Below are positions 1 through 8,419 of a stretch of DNA of 32,181 nt, one piece after another. A program made the position numbers and the translations under genes. The DNA lies in assembly GCA_025359915.1 (NCBI GenBank), contig JANYDE010000012.1, positions 1 through 32,181 of the forward strand, given 5' to 3'. The notes beneath the pieces are model-generated. The model saw nothing but the letters and a program-made list of their open reading frames with translations. It was not told the origin of the DNA and made no database searches. This stretch comes from Chamaesiphon sp. 336R_metabinner_41 (GTDB lineage: Bacteria; Cyanobacteriota; Cyanobacteriia; Cyanobacteriales; Chamaesiphonaceae). How positions within the stretch are numbered: the first letter of the stretch is position 1; the number at the start of each line of letters is the position of its first letter.

Positions 1-135
1 ACTTATTACTTATTACTTATTACTTATTACTTATTACTTATTACTTATTACTTATTACTTATTACTTATTACTTATTACTTATTACTTATTACTTATTAC
101 TTATTACTTATTACTTATTACTTATTACTTATTAC
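1..135. repeat. Heptanucleotide tandem repeat (ACTTATT, about 19 copies)
   Basis: Perfect head-to-tail copies of ACTTATT run from the window edge to 9 nt before the lnt start codon. The array is cut by the edge, so its full length is unknown. Because 7 is not a multiple of 3, all three plus-strand frames read the same seven codons (Thr-Tyr-Tyr-Leu-Leu-Leu-Ile) and none contains a stop. It belongs to the short tandemly repeated repetitive class known from cyanobacteria. Confidence 0.97.
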
Positions 136-143
136 TCGCCCTC

Positions 144-1763
144 ATGCTTCTATCTTTTCGCAAATCTCTGCCTAAATTGACAGACAAACTATTCGAGCTA
201 GGAATTGCGCTAGGAAGTGGCATTCTAATGGGATCGACATTTGCTCCTGTGGAAGCTTGGTATTTAGCTTGGGTGGCACTCGCACCATTATGGTATTTAG
301 TCTGCCGCAAACAGGATAATGATGGGATAGTTTATGCCATCTTGTGGGGGATTGGATTTTATGGGTTGGGATTAAATTGGATCTTTGGTATTCATCCAAT
401 GATGTGGATGGGTGTTCCTTTCTTGGCTAGTTTAGGGATTGCTACTTTTTGTTTGACTTTCATCACTCTATGGGGTGCAAGTTTAGTAACTTTATGGTCG
501 ATTGGGTTGAGATTTATCAATTCCAAATCTCAACTACATCCCTTTGTCCGCGTACTTTTAGGTACGGCTTGCTGGTGTGGATTGGAAGAATTATATAGTC
601 TGACAGATTTATGGTGGACATCCCTCGCATTGACTCAAAGTCCCCACAATTTGCCTATTCTCCATCTCGGACAATTATCAGGACCAACGACAGTTAGTGC
701 GGCAATCGTCTTAGTAAATGGTTTAATTGCTGAAGGATGTTTAGCATTTAATTATCACCGTCGGCAAGCTAAACTAATTCAAAGCATTAGGAAAACATCG
801 CCTTATTTTGGTAGCGCGTTGGCGAAGTCTATCGGAACGATAATCGCATCAATTATTATTTTACATCTGATTGGATCTAATTTAGCTGATCGACCTTTAA
901 TTCAGACAGCAGCATCAAGTCTCAATATCGGCATTATCCAAGGAAATATCGGCAATGAAGTCAGACACAATCAACTTGGCTATCAACTGGCGATCGAGAA
1001 TTATACCAAAGGTTATCTAGATTTAGTCAAACAAGGTGTAGATGCAGTAGTTACTCCAGAAACTGCTTTTCCATATCGAGAGAGTCAAATTAAATATACA
1101 TCTTTTTACCAGGCAATTTTAGATAAAAAAATTACCGCATTTGTCGGTGGATTTGGTGAATTGTCTGATAAGATTACGAATAGTATTTTGACGATTAATA
1201 GTAATGGTAAAACTATGAGTCGTTATGATAAATGGAGATTAGTGCCATTAGGTGAGTATATTCCTTTCGAGCAGTACTTAGGCAAATTAATCGATACGAT
1301 ATCTCCTCTCGATTCGCATTTGGCTGCTGGTAAATTTGCGCCTATAGTTAATACACCATTCGGCAATATTATCTTTGGTATTTGCTATGATTCTGCGTAT
1401 CATGAACATTTTCGCCGTCAAGCTCAGACGGGAGATCTAATTATTACAGCGGCTAATGATGCTCATTATGGTGATGGAATGGCTGCTCAACATCACGCGC
1501 TAGATTTGATGCGAGCAATCGAAACAGATCGCTGGACAGTTCGCGCTAGTAATACTGGTTATTCCGCAGTTGTCGATCCACATGGACGTACTCAATGGAT
1601 ATCTAAACTCAATGAATTTGCCGCTCACACGCACCAGGTTTATCGCCGACATACTCAGACATTATACGTCCAATATGGCAATTGGTTGACACCTCTGTTG
1701 TGTGCGATTGGGATAATATTTTTGATGAAGCACTCTCTATCTGTAAAAAATGAAAGTAAATAA
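144..1763 (+). CDS. lnt: Apolipoprotein N-acyltransferase
   Basis: Lnt transfers an acyl chain from a phospholipid to the N-terminal cysteine of lipoproteins on the periplasmic face of the inner membrane. The 539-residue length is normal. Hydrophobic segments fill roughly residues 17-250, and a further membrane segment (about 510-530) closes the protein. Between them lies a carbon-nitrogen hydrolase domain with the expected catalytic triad: E306 in TPETAFP, K363 in YDKWRLVPLGEY and C414 in GICYDSAY. The ATG at 144 is the first after the heptamer array. No Shine-Dalgarno sequence is visible, and the frame stays open through the array to the window edge, so a start further upstream cannot be excluded. 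The 3' end overlaps the next gene by 14 nt, suggesting co-transcription. Confidence 0.95.
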   Translation: MLLSFRKSLPKLTDKLFELGIALGSGILMGSTFAPVEAWYLAWVALAPLWYLVCRKQDNDGIVYAILWGIGFYGLGLNWIFGIHPMMWMGVPFLASLGIATFCLTFITLWGASLVTLWSIGLRFINSKSQLHPFVRVLLGTACWCGLEELYSLTDLWWTSLALTQSPHNLPILHLGQLSGPTTVSAAIVLVNGLIAEGCLAFNYHRRQAKLIQSIRKTSPYFGSALAKSIGTIIASIIILHLIGSNLADRPLIQTAASSLNIGIIQGNIGNEVRHNQLGYQLAIENYTKGYLDLVKQGVDAVVTPETAFPYRESQIKYTSFYQAILDKKITAFVGGFGELSDKITNSILTINSNGKTMSRYDKWRLVPLGEYIPFEQYLGKLIDTISPLDSHLAAGKFAPIVNTPFGNIIFGICYDSAYHEHFRRQAQTGDLIITAANDAHYGDGMAAQHHALDLMRAIETDRWTVRASNTGYSAVVDPHGRTQWISKLNEFAAHTHQVYRRHTQTLYVQYGNWLTPLLCAIGIIFLMKHSLSVKNESK

Positions 1764-2136
1764 AATCCATCATATTGCCATCATCTGCTCTGATTATCAA
1801 AAATCAAAAAGATTTTATGTCGATATCTTAAAGTTTTCAGTGATTTATGAAACTTTTAGAAGCGATCGCAATTCATATAAACTAGATCTCAAGGTCTCTG
1901 ATAATGATACGATCGAACTATTTTCATTTCCTGAGCCTCCCCCCAGATCGAGCAAGCCGGAATCCTGTGGCTTAAGACACCTAGCATTTGAAGTGGAAGA
2001 TATTAGAGAAAATGTTGATTATTTGATTTCACGGGGAGTGGATGTCGAACCAATTAGAGTCGATCTAATTACAGGCAAGAAATTTACTTTTTTCAAAGAT
2101 CCAGACGATCTACCACTGGAATTATATGAATGCTAA
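1750..2136 (+). CDS. VOC-family metalloprotein, YaeR/SMU1112c type (glyoxalase-like)
   Basis: This 128-residue protein is a vicinal-oxygen-chelate fold protein closely resembling E. coli YaeR. Shared blocks include HHIAII near the N terminus, IELFSFP, CGLRHLAF and FFKDPD..PLELYE at the C terminus. Likely metal ligands are H8, E56, H77 and E124, as in glyoxalase I-like enzymes. The physiological substrate of the YaeR group is not established, so no reaction is assigned. The start codon lies inside the last codons of lnt, which points to translational coupling; no ribosome binding site is evident. A 30-bp palindrome follows and probably ends this transcript. Confidence 0.9.
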   Translation: MKVNKIHHIAIICSDYQKSKRFYVDILKFSVIYETFRSDRNSYKLDLKVSDNDTIELFSFPEPPPRSSKPESCGLRHLAFEVEDIRENVDYLISRGVDVEPIRVDLITGKKFTFFKDPDDLPLELYEC

Positions 2137-2190
2137 CTGTTTAGTTGTTAGTGAAGAATATAGCAATCCTATTTGAATTCTTATCAGTTA

Positions 2191-2220
2191 AGTAGGGGCA
2201 ATTCATGAATTGCCCCTACT
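2191..2220. terminator. 30-bp perfect palindrome, likely bidirectional terminator
   Basis: The 30 bases are a perfect inverted repeat with arms AGTAGGGGCAATTC and GAATTGCCCCTACT around a central AT. It sits between the convergent VOC and HAD genes and overlaps the HAD stop codon (2216-2218). There is no clear T-run. It may be both a dispersed cyanobacterial palindrome and a transcript end. Confidence 0.7.
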
Positions 2221-2932
2221 CATTGAGGATTGCTATCGCTCCCAATACATCTTTTAATGAATCGAAAGTTAAATCGGCACAGTAGTCTAAGCTTGGTGCT
2301 GGAATATGACTATATTCAGCATCAATTCGCTTAATCTGAATTGTACTCATCCCTAGTTGACGCGCACCAAAAAAGTCTTTGCGGGGGTTATCACCAATAT
2401 AAACACTAAACTCTGGTGCGACATTCAATCTTTCTAGCACTAATTCAAATGGAGCTGTACTGGGTTTCCAATTTTCTCGACCTAAACTATCTGAAAAAAC
2501 CACGGCATCGAAAAAATGGTCTAATCCTAATGCCGCCCATTTTCGTTGTTGAACTTCGAGATAGCCATCGCTGACTAGACCTATTTTATAGGATTGAGTT
2601 AGTATTTTCAATAACTCGATCGATTCGGCGAAAGGATCGATCTGCGGAGTATGTTGGCGATAAATATCCAGCAACTTAGCAACTACTTCTGATTGAGTTT
2701 CCTCAGAAGAGGATACCGCAGGAATCTGATGGATTTGCAACCATTGATTAAAGGTGTTATTCCTAATTCCCTGCTGATAGAGATCAAATAATGTCTCATA
2801 TCCTTGCGCTTGACTAATTCCTAAATTTGCTGTCCCCCAATTGGCAACAGCCCGAAATCCACTCAAAACAAAATCTCTTTCTGAGTATAGAGTGTCATCT
2901 AAATCAAAAATAATTGCTTGTAAGTTATTCAT
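2216..2932 (-). CDS. HAD-superfamily hydrolase (subfamily IA, phosphatase-like)
   Basis: The 238-residue protein has the four HAD motifs. Motif I is FDLDDT with nucleophile D10 and acid/base D12; motif II is LVSDG; the motif III lysine is probably in ENWKP; motif IV is YIGDNPRKD. An alpha-helical cap lies between motifs I and II, as in YjjG and phosphoglycolate phosphatase relatives. The substrate cannot be read from the sequence: a nucleotide, a sugar phosphate or another small phosphate ester is possible. It follows the ATP-grasp gene on the same strand after 156 nt that contain a small hairpin. Such HAD and ATP-grasp pairs also occur in polysaccharide loci, but a functional link here is only inference. 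Confidence 0.85.
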   Translation of the reverse strand: MNNLQAIIFDLDDTLYSERDFVLSGFRAVANWGTANLGISQAQGYETLFDLYQQGIRNNTFNQWLQIHQIPAVSSSEETQSEVVAKLLDIYRQHTPQIDPFAESIELLKILTQSYKIGLVSDGYLEVQQRKWAALGLDHFFDAVVFSDSLGRENWKPSTAPFELVLERLNVAPEFSVYIGDNPRKDFFGARQLGMSTIQIKRIDAEYSHIPAPSLDYCADLTFDSLKDVLGAIAILNE

Positions 2933-3024
2933 TTAAGATTGGATAATATTATTGCTTCTAGCTGTTAGTAATATGGCAAGTAAAAAGGCATAATTAAATA
3001 TAAGATATTGCGCAAAGTTTAGGC

Positions 3025-3041
3025 GGTGGGCATTGCCCACC
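3025..3041. repeat. Short perfect hairpin between ATP-grasp and HAD genes
   Basis: GGTGGGCATTGCCCACC is an 8-bp stem around a single T. It lies in the 156-nt gap between two minus-strand genes. It resembles dispersed cyanobacterial palindromes; an attenuator role between the two genes is possible but unsupported. Confidence 0.6.
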
Positions 3042-3088
3042 CTCCAGAATATTTAATAAGTATCTTGTGTCTAATTGTGCCTAGCTAA

Positions 3089-4096
3089 TTAGTTACTAGT
3101 AACTAATTCAATAACTCGCTCTTTTGCTGAAAGACCTTTCTCATTAGCCTTAACAAAAATAGCATCATCATACCGGAACATTGATAAACCATCTTCCCAT
3201 TCATCGATCGCTACTTGCGGATTTTTATCCATACATAACTGAATTAACCACAGAGGGAAATCGGCACCAGCTCGATATGCTAAGGGATAACCACCACCAA
3301 AGCGGGGATTAATTTCGATGAATATAATCTCCCCCTCGGATTGGAGAAAGCATTGTACTGTGATACAACCAATAACCCCTGGCAGAGATTCAACGACGTA
3401 TTTTGTAGCAGCAATTAAAGCTGGATTTTTGACAGTGATACCTTTACTTATTTCGCCTGCTCTGGTTTCCAGCCTTAAGCGAGGAACGATTGAAATTGCC
3501 TTACCTTGAAAGTTCACTAAGACATCAATCGTGTATTCTTCACCGTCAATTAGTTCTTGAATTATTGCCCCCTCGACATAATTTGCAAAAAATTTTAACT
3601 CGGTTCTATTTTTGACACGATATACTCCCACGCTAGCACTACCTGTATTCGGCTTGACGATGACTGGGAAATTGATATCTTCAACTTCACCGAGTTGATA
3701 TACTTTAGGCGTTTTTACCCCAATTGTTTTAAAGAATACATCTGTCTTCTTTTTGCTGTAACAAATTTCATTTGTCGCTGCTGCCGAAATCAAGACAGTA
3801 ACCCCCCGATCTCGAAATTGCTGTTCGTGAACTGATAAGAGATGAAGCTCTGTATCGATGAGGGGAATCAGGAGATCGATCTGATGTCGATCGCAAATAT
3901 CCAGCAATCGTTCGATATAATTAGGATTGTCAATTCTGGGGACAAGTTCAGAAGTATCTGCTAGAAAAGATGCTGGAGCATTACTTTTGAGATCGGCTGT
4001 AATTATTTTTGCAGTAATGTTCGCTCGATACATTGATTGGCGAAAGGCTTTCAATAGCTCAACTCTTCTACCTACACTCGTGAACAATATATTCAT
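3089..4096 (-). CDS. ATP-grasp domain carboxylate-amine ligase-like protein
   Basis: The protein has a preATP-grasp Rossmann domain (about residues 1-100) followed by an ATP-grasp fold. The nucleotide-binding strand FPVIVKPNTGSASVG includes K148, and the metal-binding segment FIEINPRFGGGYPLAYRAG includes E261, N263 and R265. The family ligates a carboxylate to an amine or thiol through an acyl phosphate; the substrate is unknown. Closest in style are CarB/PylC-like ATP-grasp proteins found in cell-surface or peptide-like metabolism. I chose the ATG at 4096 over the longer TTG start at 4114 because AGG lies 7 nt upstream of it and the Rossmann strand then begins at once. It is 336 aa, in line with related proteins. 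Confidence 0.85.
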   Translation of the reverse strand: MNILFTSVGRRVELLKAFRQSMYRANITAKIITADLKSNAPASFLADTSELVPRIDNPNYIERLLDICDRHQIDLLIPLIDTELHLLSVHEQQFRDRGVTVLISAAATNEICYSKKKTDVFFKTIGVKTPKVYQLGEVEDINFPVIVKPNTGSASVGVYRVKNRTELKFFANYVEGAIIQELIDGEEYTIDVLVNFQGKAISIVPRLRLETRAGEISKGITVKNPALIAATKYVVESLPGVIGCITVQCFLQSEGEIIFIEINPRFGGGYPLAYRAGADFPLWLIQLCMDKNPQVAIDEWEDGLSMFRYDDAIFVKANEKGLSAKERVIELVTSN

Positions 4097-4395
4097 AGAT
4101 GTACCTAATTTCAATAAAATGCCAATCGGGGGTGTATCTTGGTTTAATGAATCAAATCCGCATGTTGTAGATCTATGAATTGTGAGTAGTTTGCTTGAGA
4201 GCTAGCTATTTCGATCGACAACTGTTCCAGCATTAATACATACAGGAGATGATGATCGCTCACAACATAAAATTAAAACATTGCTCAAATAAAAAGTCAG
4301 CAGTATTTCTCTTGTGATCGAGACGATTCGATCGATCTTCTCGTTCCCGAATATCCAGAGATATCGAATACATCTATCTTAACGATCGTCATTAT

Positions 4396-5556
4396 TTATT
4401 TTTGATATCTCATTCCTGGTAATTGGTGTACTAAACCAAGCAATTCTAATTGAAGTAACACACTACTAACAGTCGCAACAGGTAGTTGAGCTTGAGATAC
4501 AATTTCGTCGAAATTAGCTGGTATATCGGTGATCAGTAGCCAGATTTGCTGGAGATCTGGCGTGAGATCTGGTGGTGGTAAAATTTTTGCTTTGTCAACG
4601 ATTAGATCTGGCGGACTTTCTGGTGTGGAAAAGGGAAATAGCTGTAGTTGTTCGGGGGTGTCGAGTTGGGGGATGGATGCGAGTAATTCGAGCAAATGAT
4701 TTAGGCTGAGGATGGGCTGTGCGCCGCGACTAAGCAGTCCGAGACCGCCAATAGAGTTGGGGTTGTCGATCGAGCCTGGAAGGACGTATACATCGCGTCC
4801 GAAGTCATTGGCTTGATAGGCGGTAATCAGGGCACCAGATTTGAGGGGAGCTTCGATGACGATTGTCACACGGCTCAATCCGGCAATAATTCGATTGCGG
4901 GCGGGAAAATGGGGGCGATCTGGTGGAGTTCGGGCGACATATTCACTGACAATTAAGCCATGTTGCTGAATGTCTGCCCATAAGCTGTGATTGCGGGGGG
5001 GATACACGATATCGACTCCTGTTCCGACGGCGGCGATGGTGCGTCCACCCGCTTCTAAACAAGCACTATGAGCTTCGGTATCGATACCCTGTGCCATGCC
5101 GGAAACGATGGTAAAGCCTTTTTTTGCCAAGCAAGCACTAATTTTTCGCGCCCACCGTCTACCATATTCCGAAAGATCGCGAGTACCGACAATTGCCACT
5201 GTGGGAGTATGCCCCTGGTTTTCGGCAAGGTCTACTTGGCCTCGATAGTATAAGATACTGGGTGCGGAGGGAATTTCGCTCAATAAGCGGGGATAGTCTG
5301 GATCGATTCGCGCCCACCATTGAGGATTGTCGATTGAATGTGTGATTAATAATTTTTCGGGATCGATTTGAGCGCGAGCGGCGACAATTTTGGAAAGGGA
5401 TTGAGTGCCCAAGCCATCGATCGCTAATAACAACTGAGGATCGGCACTCCATGCTGTTTCTAATGTGCCAAAATGCTGGTATAATCGATCGATTAAAATT
5501 GGCCCAACGCCGGAAACTTGCGACCACGCTAACAAATAAGTTCGTTCCTGTGACAT
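4396..5556 (-). CDS. dprA: DNA-processing protein DprA
   Basis: DprA/Smf binds incoming single-stranded DNA in the cytoplasm and loads RecA during natural transformation. The 386 residues show an N-terminal helix-hairpin-helix/SAM-like region (about 8-60, with SGVGP and DGLG turns), the central Rossmann fold (about 117-290) with VGTRDLSEYG, SGMAQGID, FPARNRIIAGLS and SGALITA motifs, and a C-terminal winged-helix domain (about 325-386) as in many DprA proteins. Length and motif order are typical. The 243 bp upstream, before the plus-strand DUF1574 gene, must carry its promoter. Its presence is consistent with natural competence, which is widespread in cyanobacteria. Confidence 0.95.
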   Translation of the reverse strand: MSQERTYLLAWSQVSGVGPILIDRLYQHFGTLETAWSADPQLLLAIDGLGTQSLSKIVAARAQIDPEKLLITHSIDNPQWWARIDPDYPRLLSEIPSAPSILYYRGQVDLAENQGHTPTVAIVGTRDLSEYGRRWARKISACLAKKGFTIVSGMAQGIDTEAHSACLEAGGRTIAAVGTGVDIVYPPRNHSLWADIQQHGLIVSEYVARTPPDRPHFPARNRIIAGLSRVTIVIEAPLKSGALITAYQANDFGRDVYVLPGSIDNPNSIGGLGLLSRGAQPILSLNHLLELLASIPQLDTPEQLQLFPFSTPESPPDLIVDKAKILPPPDLTPDLQQIWLLITDIPANFDEIVSQAQLPVATVSSVLLQLELLGLVHQLPGMRYQK

Positions 5557-5749
5557 CCGATCTCGTCCACTTGTATTCAGTTTAGTATGCCCACAAGCTG
5601 GTTTTAATATCGGCAGAGCAAAAATCTGGAATGGGGGAGTGTTAGAGTAGGCGCATTTCGACTAGAGCTGAAAGCCTAAGATCGGTATTTAACGATCTAC
5701 ACAAATCAGCCACCAAATCGATATGATAGGGGACAATTACTCCCTTCCC

Positions 5750-5781
5750 ACTAAACCACTAAATCACTAAATCACTAAACC
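5750..5781. repeat. Octamer tandem repeat (ACTAAAYC x4)
   Basis: Four consecutive copies of ACTAAAYC (Y alternating C, T, T, C) end 18 nt before the ATG of the DUF1574 gene, so they lie in its probable 5' untranslated region. Confidence 0.9.
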
Positions 5782-5799
5782 ATCAGTTGTTCGGATAAA

Positions 5800-8283
5800 A
5801 TGTCGATCGAACCTACTTATTTTGAACGAGATCGTTACGATCTGCCATTGCCATTAATTGAGTTAAATCCAAATATTGTTACGAGCGAAACGACTCGGAT
5901 TCAAAGTGAGCCATCAAATTTAGTGTCGGCGCAGCAACGGTTAATTATTATTCGATCTCTCAATCAGGTACTGACTCCACTTGGTGTGCGGTTCGAGTTT
6001 TCGGTCAAACGTCAGCCGCAGATGCAACAATTGAGTCAAAATCATGGGCGCACGATCTTGCAATCTCCAGATGCCGATTTACAGAGCCTGGAATATCGAC
6101 TGTGGGTAAGGTGTCATTCTCAAAAGAGTTTGGACTGTCAAATCCTCGCCGAATCCCTCGCCAAAGCACTGCGGAGTATCGATCTTCAGGGTTTTCAATC
6201 TGCCATCGTTGAATTTTCACGTTTCTCTGCGGGAGCGGCGATAAATGGTGGGAGTCAAGTTGCTGACTGGCGATTAAAAATCGATCTCACACCCCCAATC
6301 ATCAGGCTAAAAAATTGGGCGCGGTGGGGTGATGTTCAGGCGATTAGTAAACTGCTGAATTTCGCGCTCGAAGCTGAGGAAATTCAGGTAAATGCCGTTC
6401 TCAAAAATCTCACCTTACAGATTTTTTGTACATTCAAGCATCCCCAAACAGCTAAATATCCATCGAAAAAAATCGTTGTTGATCGGATTGCACCATTATT
6501 AATTTCACTTACCCCCCAAGGGATCCAAGGTGCGACAATTCATGGGATGCAGTCTCCCTCAACTACCAGACAGATCGAGAAATCACCCGCTTGGATGCAC
6601 TGGCTAGATCTCCCCGCTTTAGGCGATCCAAAATTCTCCCCAACACCGATAATTTTAGCAGCACGGGGCGATCAAGATGCGTTAAATTTTATCTTGGAAA
6701 GGTTGCTAAATCCAGATCTGGAGCAGTGTTTTACCATTGGGGGAATTCAGTTGTCTTTGCTACATCATCAGCAGTTAATTCATGTGATGAGTGAAGCTCC
6801 AATTTGTCCGATTCAAAGTCAAGTAGCGACAACTGTTGTCAAAGTCATTCAGCAATTGGGATTGCCAGGAGTTAGAGGTGTGCGCGTGCATGGACGTGTC
6901 GCTGGACAAGGCAAGGCAATGTGGACTTATGGGGTAGACTTCGATCGATCTCAATTAGAATTACCACCTGTAACTGTGGCGCATCAGTTTGTCGTTGAGC
7001 CATCGATTGAGAAGGTTGGTTTAAGCGAAATCATTAGCGAATATTTGACAAGAACAAACATTTGGAAACATCAGTTTGAACTGACAAAAGCCAATCAACT
7101 AGTTTATCAACCCCGCTTTCAGTGGGAGTCATCCCTACTGTTATTATTAGTTGGATTAGGTGTCGCGACGATTGGCGATCTAGCAATTAGATCGATCCTA
7201 GAAACTAGACATCTCACTACTGAGTCTACTGACGCAGTTGCCCAATTATCATTTAATAATTCCCTCCTCGAACAGAAATTAGCTGACTATCAGCTTCGCT
7301 GCTCCAAGCAGGGTGTCCCCGATATCTTGATCGTCGGTAGTTCGCGAGCATTACGAGGAGTAGATCCAGCAGTATTACGGAGAAATTTAATTGGTACAAA
7401 TCCCAATCCCCAGATCTATAATTTTGGGATTAATGGTGCGACTGCCCAAGTGGTGGATTTAATCTTGCGCCACTTATTAACGCCGAAGCAGTTACCAAAA
7501 ATGGTGATCTGGGCAGATGGATCTAGGGCATTTAATAGCGGAAGAGTCGATCGAACTTATGATACGATTGCTTTATCCGATCGCTATCGCAAGTTGGCGA
7601 TCACCTCAGGGTTGAAAAATAGTACCTCATCACTATTACAAGCACAATCTTCCTTTCAAAATACCTATCAAGCGATCGATACAGCTATCGATCTTCAGTT
7701 AGCAGAGCTTTCACCGGCTTATCATTATCGCGATCAATTCAAATCTTTATTGCAGACTAAAGTTCCCTTTGTACTGCAAATTACTGATAGTAGCGATTCG
7801 ACTTCTAATAACGATCCGGCAGCAAGTATTAATGAAAAAGATATTAATACTGATGGATTTTTACCACTGAAATTACAATTCAATCCTATTACTTATTATC
7901 AGAAGTATACTAAAGTCACTGGCGATAGTGATGGTGACTATGCTAATTTTCAACTGCAAGGCAATCAAAATCACGCCCTCAAGGAAACGATCGATCTTTT
8001 AGCAGCGCGTAAAATTCCATTAGTATTCGTTAATCTGCCATTGTCAGATATTTATTTAGATAAATTCCGTCTTCAGCATGAAACAACATTTAAAGGATAC
8101 ATGCAAAATTTGATGGATTCACATCAACTTATTTTTGTCGATATGGATGGTTTACTCGCTAAACAATACGACCAATTTTCTGATCCCAGTCATCTCAATC
8201 AATCTGGAGCTATTGCTGTCAGCGATTATTTAACCCAGACAAGAGCGATTCCTTGGCAAGTAGGATTAAGTATTAAGTATTAG
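5800..8283 (+). CDS. DUF1574-type protein: internal repeats + membrane helix + SGNH-like domain
   Basis: This 827-residue protein has two halves. Residues ~30-410 are soluble and contain related units with the recurring pattern 'GD..A...L', an aliphatic core, then 'I..L...G..G..IHG', clearest at about 168-255 and 285-375. A membrane helix follows (about 447-470, SLLLLLVGLGVATIGDLAI). The C-terminal part resembles DUF1574/DltD/AlgX-like SGNH hydrolases: block I VGSSRALRG (GSS 513-515) and block V DPSHLN with D795 and H798. The next gene encodes an MBOAT acyltransferase, and SGNH plus MBOAT pairs move acyl groups onto extracytoplasmic glycans in the alginate and D-alanyl systems. I infer a role in polysaccharide O-acylation. 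The N-terminal repeat function is unknown. Confidence 0.8.
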   Translation: MSIEPTYFERDRYDLPLPLIELNPNIVTSETTRIQSEPSNLVSAQQRLIIIRSLNQVLTPLGVRFEFSVKRQPQMQQLSQNHGRTILQSPDADLQSLEYRLWVRCHSQKSLDCQILAESLAKALRSIDLQGFQSAIVEFSRFSAGAAINGGSQVADWRLKIDLTPPIIRLKNWARWGDVQAISKLLNFALEAEEIQVNAVLKNLTLQIFCTFKHPQTAKYPSKKIVVDRIAPLLISLTPQGIQGATIHGMQSPSTTRQIEKSPAWMHWLDLPALGDPKFSPTPIILAARGDQDALNFILERLLNPDLEQCFTIGGIQLSLLHHQQLIHVMSEAPICPIQSQVATTVVKVIQQLGLPGVRGVRVHGRVAGQGKAMWTYGVDFDRSQLELPPVTVAHQFVVEPSIEKVGLSEIISEYLTRTNIWKHQFELTKANQLVYQPRFQWESSLLLLLVGLGVATIGDLAIRSILETRHLTTESTDAVAQLSFNNSLLEQKLADYQLRCSKQGVPDILIVGSSRALRGVDPAVLRRNLIGTNPNPQIYNFGINGATAQVVDLILRHLLTPKQLPKMVIWADGSRAFNSGRVDRTYDTIALSDRYRKLAITSGLKNSTSSLLQAQSSFQNTYQAIDTAIDLQLAELSPAYHYRDQFKSLLQTKVPFVLQITDSSDSTSNNDPAASINEKDINTDGFLPLKLQFNPITYYQKYTKVTGDSDGDYANFQLQGNQNHALKETIDLLAARKIPLVFVNLPLSDIYLDKFRLQHETTFKGYMQNLMDSHQLIFVDMDGLLAKQYDQFSDPSHLNQSGAIAVSDYLTQTRAIPWQVGLSIKY

Positions 8284-8332
8284 ATGTTAGATGTTAGATG
8301 TTAGATGTTAGATGTTAGATGTTAGATGTTAG
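8281..8332. repeat. Heptamer tandem repeat (TAGATGT x7)
   Basis: Seven perfect copies of TAGATGT plus a partial one. The first TAG is the stop codon of the DUF1574 gene, so the array begins exactly at the end of that reading frame. Confidence 0.97.
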
Positions 8333-8350
8333 GCTTTGAAAAATATCTTC

Positions 8351-8381
8351 CCCTTTTCCCTTTTCCCTTTTCCCTTTTCCC
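8351..8381. repeat. Heptamer tandem repeat (CCCTTTT x4.4)
   Basis: Four copies of CCCTTTT plus CCC lie 19 nt after the TAGATGT array and 38 nt before the MBOAT gene. This is a second, unrelated heptamer unit in the same 136-bp gap. Confidence 0.95.
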
Positions 8382-8419
8382 TCTCCAATCACCCATCTCC
8401 CATCTCATCGAAACTGTAA

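Noticed and set aside
1-135. A CRISPR array or a coding repeat
   Set aside because: The unit is 7 bp without spacers, and no start or known protein is seen; it is a simple tandem repeat.
4115-4395. Possible small gene or RNA between the ATP-grasp and dprA genes
   Set aside because: 281 bp with GATCGATC-type palindromes only; no convincing frame, tRNA fold or terminator.
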